Part shown: in pieces, positions 59,401 to 64,000 of the stretch
Layout: each line of letters opens with the position of its first letter
Position numbering within the stretch: position 1 is the first letter of the stretch
Assembly: GCF_023343835.1 (NCBI RefSeq)
Contig: NC_064437.1
Location: 15,991,501-16,055,500, forward strand
Length of the DNA: 64,000 nucleotides
Source of the DNA: Lagopus muta
Lineage: Eukaryota > Chordata > Aves > Galliformes > Phasianidae
Direction of reading: 5' to 3'
Made by a program: the position numbers and the translations under genes
The notes under the pieces: generated by a model
The model's database searches: none
What the model was told of the DNA's origin: nothing
What the model saw: the letters and a program-made list of their open reading frames with translations, nothing else

Positions 59401-61484
59401 CTTTAATACTACAAAAAGCAACCTCCTTTAAAATGTCACATTTTATGTATGTTTATCAATAGGAATAGTACATAGATTTTATTTTTATTTTTTAAATTAA
59501 ATGTGCTATTTTCAAAAATATTAAAACTTACAGTAATTCACTGATAAAACATACTGTTGAAGATCCATACAGGAAAATATCCCAGAGGAAATGTAGCTGT
59601 GAAAAAGGTAAAAATATGCCTATGCTCAGGAAAAAAATGGAAGTAGGCACAAATTTAAATTTTATGGTAGGATTTTAGCTAGTATTAGAACATATAAGTG
59701 AGTCTTTTAAATGATTCCCTCAGAGTTTGGTGAGATTGTTTTAATCTTCCAAATTGGTTTCTGCCACTTTGTAGAAAGCTGTCCTTACAGCTCATGAGGG
59801 CTGGGATTTATTTTCCAGTTGATAGTATTCCAAGCAAGCAGATCTTTGCAGAAAAGATTCAGCTGATTCCTTTTCTCCTCCTCAATATGTTATGTGTAAC
59901 TGCAGCTGTGTTAAAATGAAAACTGATTATTTACCTTTCATGCAGTATAATTAATGACTGATAGTAGTTTATCATTTCAACATATTACCATTTGGCTGCA
60001 GTCATGACTACCAGTTTGGTAATAAGCCCTGTGTCCAAAAGCTTTGCATGTGTGCTCACACACATACACATCCTCTGCCACAGACAGCAAAGCAGTGACG
60101 ATCTAAATGTGCTTCTGGTCTGGATGTTTACTGTAGATACAAGATATTCCATAGCATGATGACAGCTGAAGAAAGCTGTCAGGACTGTTTCCCTACTCTT
60201 TCTTCTCCATAGTTTGTTCACTCCATAGAGGTGACTATGAACGCTACATGCTATTTCCTACGTGGAATTACAGACACACAAATATGTATAAATTCTACAT
60301 ACTCTTCCTTAAGTACCTGGAATAAATGGAAGATTATGTTCAGTTTTTGTTTTTGGAGGGGGAGGGGTGGGAGGGATTTATGAACACACCCTTAAAAAAC
60401 AAACAAACAAAAAAAAACAGCTGGAAGTAAAATATACATCAGAATATATATATATATGTTTGGAATTGTATATATTTTATATAAACAGTATGTTATTTAT
60501 TATATTTCCTATAAGAATATAAGCACATAACATTCTTAAAGTATTTCAAAACATTAGCTAATAGAAAACCAAAGCAAAAATACTAACTTAGTGTATTTGA
60601 TGTATTTGTGGTGGCATTTGGGCCTTCATTTAGCTTGAACTGTGGATGGTCTTGACTTCCTTACGTATGTTTACCTATTTTTTGATGTTGTCAGACAGAA
60701 AAGCCTTTTGGAAAGGGAATGAATTGTGTAGCAGAGAAAATGGGAAAACTGAAATAGGCAAAAGCAGCAAAGAGCAGGAGAGAGAAACCATCAGAGAAGC
60801 AATTTTTAGAAGTGGAGGACGAAAGCAGGGGAAGTTGTAGTGATGCTGTTGATTAGGAATGGTGCACAGCCATTTTGCAAGTCCAGTTTGATTACAAGAG
60901 GTCTCAGTAGACCTCTTTCTTGGTCATTCTCCATGTACATACATATTATTTCTAACTTAGCGGGGAAGGTGCATCGAAATGTAGGAAGAAAATGTGAGCA
61001 CAGTTGCGCAAGTTTCCGGAATGACCATAAATAAAGTTGGAAAAAGCAAAATTTCCTGTTCTAAAAGAACAGAGAAATAAGTTTGGAATCTTTTTTGAGA
61101 TCTTATGAAAGTTGAGCCTGCAGTTTTCTTAAATATTCCTCTGTCTCTGAAGATTGATTTGTGACAGCAACCTCTTAAAACCCATACAGCGATAGCATAA
61201 ACGTGTCTGTGAAAGTTAAAGGTGTTTGTGATAGATGGAAATTTTGCTTTTATAAGACAGAGTTTTCATTTTAAAATCACTTTGAACATTTGGCTTATTT
61301 GTTGCTTTCTTTATTTCCACATTAGCCACAGTCCCCACCCCTAACCCCTACTAGTTTATACATATCCAGTACTCCTAATGGGTCCCAGTATCCCATATTC
61401 TCCATTGAACCAGTGCATTATTGCATGAGTGACATAAAAACAGGGAAGCCCAGAATTCCTTCTTTCAGAAGCCTCAAAAGAGGG
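20463..61484 (+). CDS. FNBP1L: FNBP1L (TOCA-1), 5' ten coding exons; 3' part outside window
   Basis: Join(20463..20486, 44766..44881, 52653..52706, 54203..54350, 54742..54804, 55916..56020, 56525..56653, 58042..58188, 58795..58998, 61326..61484) gives 383 in-frame codons without a stop. The product is formin-binding protein 1-like, a CIP4/FBP17-family adaptor. Its F-BAR dimer binds and tubulates PI(4,5)P2 membranes, its HR1 region binds active Cdc42 and its SH3 domain recruits N-WASP/WIP and dynamin, driving Arp2/3 actin assembly in endocytosis and protrusions. Present here: the F-BAR domain (residues about 1-265, including [27 protein letters not shown] and KKYCPKRSS) and the following linker with LWLFGKKPK. 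The HR1 and SH3 parts, roughly the last 220 residues of the long human isoform as I recall it, are not found before 64000, so the gene is cut by the window edge. The start ATG has a perfect gccaccATG context. Confidence 0.96.
28123..28760 (-). mobile_element. CR1 LINE, 3' part of ORF2 plus 3' end
   Basis: Minus-strand CR1 copy of about 640 bp. The plus strand starts with acagaatcacagaatgg, the reverse complement of the CR1 3' repeat, then ggctggaagggacctcaagg. On the minus strand, 28694 to 28158 reads as the C-terminal part of the CR1 reverse-transcriptase protein (motifs [43 protein letters not shown]). A stop codon separates this from further CR1-like reading near 28740. It is 5'-truncated and cannot move by itself. 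It is the longest and best-preserved LINE fragment in the window. Confidence 0.95.
30056..30163. repeat. 108-bp direct repeat, copy 1
   Basis: Matches 30744-30851 with only three mismatches by eye, offset exactly 688 bp. It starts ttcatacatcatgcgagag and ends gtcctcagtcttc. The flanks do not match. No known repeat family is recognised. Confidence 0.95.
30744..30851. repeat. 108-bp direct repeat, copy 2
   Basis: Second copy of the element at 30056-30163. Its right end forms a perfect hairpin with the unique flank: GTCCTCAG, loop TCTT, CTGAGGAC (30839-30858). Copy 1 lacks the second arm. Confidence 0.95.
34416..34690 (-). mobile_element. CR1 LINE 3'-end fragment
   Basis: The plus strand begins catagaattgcagaatagtttgggttgg and continues gagggaccttcaagatcatc, the reverse complement of a CR1 3' end. 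Divergent CR1 sequence (cctcactgccctctgagtaaagg, aaaccattcc) runs to about 34690. It is truncated and noncoding; the right boundary is approximate. Confidence 0.85.
35907..36069 (+). other. Unassigned exon-like ORF inside FNBP1L intron 1
   Basis: A 163-nt segment bounded on the left by ctcctaacgtttgcag and on the right by AAAG followed by gtgtatg, so both splice dinucleotides are present. One frame is open throughout and reads like protein (pieces: [47 protein letters not shown]). An in-frame TAA lies just before the acceptor AG. I do not recognise the protein. Entry phase 0 and length 163 mean it cannot be a frame-preserving cassette of FNBP1L. It could be an exon of a nested gene, a decayed exon copy, or chance. 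The acceptor pyrimidine tract is short and the donor is only moderate. Confidence 0.35.
38538..39027 (-). other. Unidentified long antisense ORF (205 codons with its right-hand overlap)
   Basis: The minus strand is open from 39155 down to 38538, long for this AT-leaning intron. The right 120 bp overlaps a CR1 fragment that codes on the plus strand. The remaining sequence (motifs such as [15 protein letters not shown] and [11 protein letters not shown]) matches nothing I recognise. It is probably part of an unrecognised repeat rather than a host gene; there is no convincing start context or domain. Confidence 0.3.
39028..39150 (+). mobile_element. CR1 LINE internal reverse-transcriptase fragment
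   Basis: The plus strand translates in one frame to a degenerate CR1 reverse-transcriptase segment: [17 protein letters not shown], then FEK, then [10 protein letters not shown]. This region lies upstream of the CR1 catalytic core, so the copy is an internal fragment with neither end. It stops abruptly at about 39150 in a run of A. Confidence 0.85.
42372..42578 (+). mobile_element. CR1 LINE 3'-end copy on the plus strand
   Basis: Begins near ctagatattgagaagaaac, passes actgagagggtggtgagac, ggccgggctggatagggc, gatcttaaaggtcccttcc and ends in the CR1 3' octamers attctatgattctgtgatt. It is 5'-truncated to about 207 bp. The 3' end abuts directly a mariner transposase fragment with no spacer. Confidence 0.92.
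42579..43283 (+). mobile_element. Mariner-family DNA transposon relic (Galluhop-like), 3' part
   Basis: Decayed mariner transposase on the plus strand with stops and frameshifts. Visible landmarks in order: [15 protein letters not shown] (about 42710), the HDN catalytic block (42827-42835), [10 protein letters not shown] (42957-42986), [17 protein letters not shown] and [15 protein letters not shown]. The 3' terminal inverted repeat remains at about 43252-43283 (aggaggcattacttttgg). The 5' half of the gene, including the first catalytic Asp, and the 5' terminal repeat are not found to the left. It cannot produce an active protein. The family name is from memory of bird mariners. Confidence 0.88.
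44348..44364. repeat. Poly-A tract
   Basis: Seventeen consecutive A following ttcttt. No retroposed body is recognisable on its left. Treated as a simple repeat. Confidence 0.8.
44766..44881 (+). CDS. FNBP1L: FNBP1L coding exon 2
   Basis: 116 nt, residues 9-47 (last codon split 2+1). Encodes [20 protein letters not shown] and [18 protein letters not shown], the first long F-BAR helix. Acceptor gtttttaag, donor gtaagt. Confidence 0.97.
47562..47580. repeat. Poly-T tract
   Basis: Nineteen consecutive T, preceded about 120 bp upstream by an A-rich run (about 47440-47455). No element is recognised between them. Confidence 0.8.
51441..51503 (-). mobile_element. Short CR1 LINE 3'-end fragment
   Basis: cagagaattgcagaggttgg, then gagatcatctaatccaaccc, is the reverse-complement CR1 3' end. 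Only about 60 bp is recognisable. Confidence 0.8.
52653..52706 (+). CDS. FNBP1L: FNBP1L coding exon 3
   Basis: 54-nt microexon-sized exon, residues 47-65, encoding [19 protein letters not shown] with split Arg codons at both ends. The basic KKYCPKRSS loop is conserved across CIP4-family F-BAR domains. Acceptor ttaatag, donor gtaaaa. Confidence 0.97.
52707..54202 (+). other. FNBP1L: FNBP1L intron 3
   Basis: 1.5 kb, donor gtaaaa, acceptor ctctgccag. Contains a short GGTT repeat at about 52992-53007. Nothing else recognised. Confidence 0.9.
54203..54350 (+). CDS. FNBP1L: FNBP1L coding exon 4
   Basis: 148 nt, residues 65-114. Encodes [40 protein letters not shown] and [13 protein letters not shown] helix 2. 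Acceptor ctgccag, donor gtaatt. Human FNBP1L differs from it at only a few positions as I recall it. Confidence 0.97.
54351..54741 (+). other. FNBP1L: FNBP1L intron 4
   Basis: 391 bp, donor gtaatt, acceptor gattttag. No further feature seen. Confidence 0.9.
54742..54804 (+). CDS. FNBP1L: FNBP1L coding exon 5
   Basis: 63 nt, residues 115-135, [20 protein letters not shown] then N. F-BAR helix. Acceptor gattttag, donor gtgagt; phase 0 at both ends, so skipping would keep frame. Confidence 0.96.
54805..55915 (+). other. FNBP1L: FNBP1L intron 5
   Basis: 1.1 kb, donor gtgagt, acceptor cttttgtag. No repeat or gene recognised. Confidence 0.9.
55916..56020 (+). CDS. FNBP1L: FNBP1L coding exon 6
   Basis: 105 nt, residues 136-170. 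Encodes [20 protein letters not shown] and [15 protein letters not shown], charged coiled-coil helix of the F-BAR. Phase 0 at both ends. Acceptor ttgtag, donor gtaaga. Confidence 0.97.
56021..56524 (+). other. FNBP1L: FNBP1L intron 6
   Basis: 504 bp, donor gtaaga, acceptor cttactag. Nothing further seen. Confidence 0.9.
56525..56653 (+). CDS. FNBP1L: FNBP1L coding exon 7
   Basis: 129 nt, residues 171-213. Encodes [35 protein letters not shown] and IVIPQIYK. Phase 0 at both ends. Acceptor cttactag, donor gtaaaa. Confidence 0.97.
56654..58041 (+). other. FNBP1L: FNBP1L intron 7
   Basis: 1.4 kb, donor gtaaaa, acceptor gtgcttgcag. Nothing further recognised. Confidence 0.9.
58042..58188 (+). 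CDS. FNBP1L: FNBP1L coding exon 8
   Basis: 147 nt, residues 214-262. Encodes [38 protein letters not shown] and [11 protein letters not shown], the last F-BAR helix. Phase 0 at both ends. Acceptor gcttgcag, donor gtaagt. The frame stays open for 84 codons into intron 8. Confidence 0.97.
58189..58794 (+). other. FNBP1L: FNBP1L intron 8
   Basis: 606 bp, donor gtaagt, acceptor ctgtttag. Open in the exon 8 frame up to a stop at 58438-58440. Confidence 0.9.
58795..58998 (+). CDS. FNBP1L: FNBP1L coding exon 9
   Basis: 204 nt, residues 263-330. Encodes the F-BAR C-terminal extension ([38 protein letters not shown]) and the start of the linker, ending [14 protein letters not shown]. Phase 0 at both ends. 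Acceptor tgtttag, donor gtaaca. Confidence 0.97.
58999..61325 (+). other. FNBP1L: FNBP1L intron 9
   Basis: 2.3 kb, donor gtaaca, acceptor tccacattag. Contains an A-rich run (about 60395-60418) and a TA repeat (about 60446-60458). Nothing else recognised. Confidence 0.9.
61326..61484 (+). CDS. FNBP1L: FNBP1L coding exon 10 (linker insert, probably alternatively spliced)
   Basis: 159 nt, residues 331-383. Encodes [40 protein letters not shown] and [13 protein letters not shown]. Phase 0 at both ends, so it is a frame-neutral cassette. It lies between F-BAR and HR1, where long and short isoforms of FNBP1 and FNBP1L are known to differ. The Ser/Thr-Pro motifs (SPP, TPT, TPNG) and the basic end suggest a phosphorylated, flexible linker. 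Acceptor cacattag, donor gtaagt. Confidence 0.94.
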
Positions 61485-64000
61485 GTAAGTTGGATAAAAA
61501 GTTGAAATGCATGATGGGCTATGAACAGTGTGTTTGTGATGTGGCTTTTCTAATGCTCTTCACCCTCATTATAAGGCTTACTCTTTTTTAAGCAGTACTC
61601 AGCTATACAGTCACTTTTAGGATGCTCTGGTGGTTGTTGGTTTGTGGGTTTTTTTTTTCATATTATACAGACCTTACCACCAGATTAAAATTGCAATAGT
61701 GTAAATACTTGTTGTAACATTCCAAATGCTTGTGTCTAAAATAAAAGTTTTATAAAGAGGGTGCTCAGCATGTGTTTGATAACTTTTATTCATTGTTGTT
61801 CACGTTCACAAATGTTTTCCTACCATCATATGCCATATTTTAGCAGTACTACACCGCAGGGAATAAATAGTAACCATAAAAAAAGCTTACAGATGATCGC
61901 TTTATTTGGTGACTTGTAATTGAAATAACAGTAGTTGATGTTGAGACAGAACGAAGAATGGAGAAGTTTCATTTATTTTTTTATACATCAAATGTTTCAG
62001 CACACAGTGCTTGCAGATTTTGCAATCCTGATTTTCTGAAAAATTACCCTCTTAATTTTATGCTTAACAAATTGTTTTTGTCCAAGGTACTTCTGGGTAA
62101 AGGTATTGAAAAATTACTTTGAGATTTGTCAATTCATTTATCAATTATTAGTGGCATGTTCTGCAAATAGAATTTGTTTGGAAGACAACAGAAGAACATT
62201 TACAGTACAAGTGATAAATGTATTGCCACTTCCCTGTTATTTCAGTGAAATACAGGCTGCCCAGTTTGTGTGTTTTAAGATGCTTAGTGATCTTTATAAT
62301 GAGATAATTGGATGTACCTGATCATATTTAATTCATGATTTTCTTGTATTCGAAAACAAAAATCAGCGTGCTATCTCCTATGCACCAAGAATGGCTGGTT
62401 ACTGTAACGTGGAGATCAAAGTACAGCATAGCAGTGCAGTAAAGTTAATGATTTAGAGGCTCCCTTGCTATCATTCAGAAATGAGCTATGCTTTCATGTA
62501 CTTTCTTTAAATCATGTCATGGCATCTTATATCAGACCCCCAGATATTCTGTATGTATTGATGAAGGGAAGCTTTTCCTTTTATTTTCTGAATGGTATTG
62601 TAATCTATTTTGGTTGTGAAGATAATATTCCTTCCTTACCTACTCAAGAACTAGATTAAAGTTGCTGAAGTAGCAGAGATCTTGATTAACCCCCACCTTT
62701 TTGTTTTATCATTGGATATATCAAATCCTCACAAATTGACACCTTATAATCTTAATAGATCTAGAATTTGTTACTAACAACTAGAAAATACCCATGGAAA
62801 ACAAAAACAGTATTTTAATTTTGTATTCTTACCAATTTATTGACCGTGCTGTAAAATAGAATCAACTTAATACAGAAGATTGATAGTAACATCCAAATGT
62901 GGATGATCTCCGTTATCCGGCAGTATCAAATGTTTTGAAATCTCTAAGTCTTCCAGATGAATATTTTATGTGGTTTAAAATACCTTGCAAACATTTAAAG
63001 ACCTCACATATCAAATGTCTTTAAATGTGTGCTGTAATTTTAATAGATTTTATGTCATTGACCAGTTTTATCTTTGAAATAGTGTTTGTTCTATCCTTAA
63101 TAGTTCCTAATACAAAGTGCTATGTCTTCCATGGTTTTATCCCTGGAAAACTATGTCCAAATAGAATTGACATGCACAACTTTCAAATGGTGTTTTAATT
63201 TGCTTTGAGATTTATCCATGAGCAAAGATCAGGTAATAAGCATACCAGACATGCTGCTTTTTATGCCCCAGGTGTCATTTGAAGCAATAGAGATCACAAA
63301 ACTGAGCTGCTCTCATTCTGTGCTTCATGCATTAGGATTTTTCCTGCCATCTGCTGTACAGAGAACATAGTGTACAGTAGCTGAAGTTCTCTCTCTATAC
63401 AAAATTAACAGGCTATGGAAAAAAGCCTTAGGAATAGCCACGCCTCCCTTTCATTAATAAGCTAGTATTATTTTCAAAATCATCATTTCCATTTACTTAC
63501 GAGGTCTTTCCTCACTGCTGCTTGATACATACATGGTTGTGTTGTGAACAGTGATACATAAATCTTATTTTGCATTTTCTTAGAAGGCTCTTTGTAGAGA
63601 GAAAAAGTAGTTTATTCTGTATCCATTGTACGGCTTTGGACTTGGTTGAGCTTTCTACCATGGTATCATTTGTGAAGGATGTTCATTTTCTTTATTGCTA
63701 GAAATTCTAATCATCAATAGTCATAGCAATCGCTAAAGGTCGTATCAATGCAGATATCTGTCTATCTCCTAAGTTCCTTAGCCATTCTCTGGAAAGGCTT
63801 ATAAAAGGTCATGGAAAGCATAGTGAATGTTAAAGCAAAGCTGTGCTTTTGTTTATTTACTTCTTCCAGGTTGAATAACTAAAACATTCTAGGGTAGCAA
63901 TGCTGACCCAAATGTTTGTTTACAAAAAGTAAAATCATTAACTTGAAAAAGGTCTTTGTTTATTGTAGCCTTCTGTGATAATAAGGTGTAAATTACCTTT
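61485..64000 (+). other. FNBP1L: FNBP1L intron 10, running off the window
   Basis: Begins gtaagt. I searched by eye for the next family segment (the start of the HR1-containing part) and did not find it before 64000. The sequence is AT-rich with a T run near 61650; no other gene or repeat family recognised. Confidence 0.8.

Noticed and set aside
1-64000. Search for tRNA or rRNA genes, CRISPR arrays, operons and bacterial promoters
   Set aside because: None seen. The sequence is vertebrate, and the regular repeats present are simple A/T tracts or CR1/mariner pieces.

Overview
This window is vertebrate nuclear DNA, most likely from a bird and probably a galliform such as chicken. It carries two widely spaced, intron-containing genes with U2-type GT-AG splice sites and CpG-island promoters. 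The dispersed repeats are several 5'-truncated CR1 LINE copies and one decayed mariner relic; I saw no Alu, B1 or other mammalian SINE. The species call is inference, and the CR1 copies are its strongest support. The order DR1 then FNBP1L on the same strand matches what I recall of human 1p22.

Layout. Bases 1-760 are a CpG island holding the DR1 promoter, 5'UTR and first coding exon. DR1 (NC2-beta) has three coding exons (539-758, 5590-5753, 8961-9107) that join without a frame break into a complete 176-residue protein. A long 3'UTR follows, with candidate poly(A) signals from 9369 to 11060. About 8.7 kb of intergenic DNA (11090-19800) follows; its most notable content is an AT-palindrome block near 15.1 kb and a CpG-rich patch near 16.3-16.6 kb. 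A second CpG island (19800-21500) holds the FNBP1L (TOCA-1) promoter and its first coding exon, which encodes only 8 residues. FNBP1L intron 1 is 24.3 kb and holds most of the repeats: a 0.6-kb CR1 copy, a 108-bp direct repeat pair, a mariner relic abutting a CR1 copy, and an unassigned exon-like ORF. Coding exons 2 to 10 lie at 44766-61484. They give 383 in-frame codons covering the whole F-BAR domain and part of the linker. The HR1 region and SH3 domain must lie beyond position 64000.

Function. DR1 is the histone-fold partner of DRAP1 in NC2, which binds TBP on promoter DNA and blocks TFIIA/TFIIB entry. FNBP1L is an F-BAR membrane-curving adaptor that links Cdc42 and phosphoinositide membranes to N-WASP-driven actin assembly. 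I see no functional link between them beyond their being neighbours. Most of the window is ordinary intron and intergenic sequence. I found no convincing new multi-gene system. The items most worth checking are the exon-like ORF at 35907-36069, the recent 108-bp duplication with a hairpin at its edge, and the 205-codon antisense ORF beside a CR1 reverse-transcriptase fragment near 38.5-39.2 kb.
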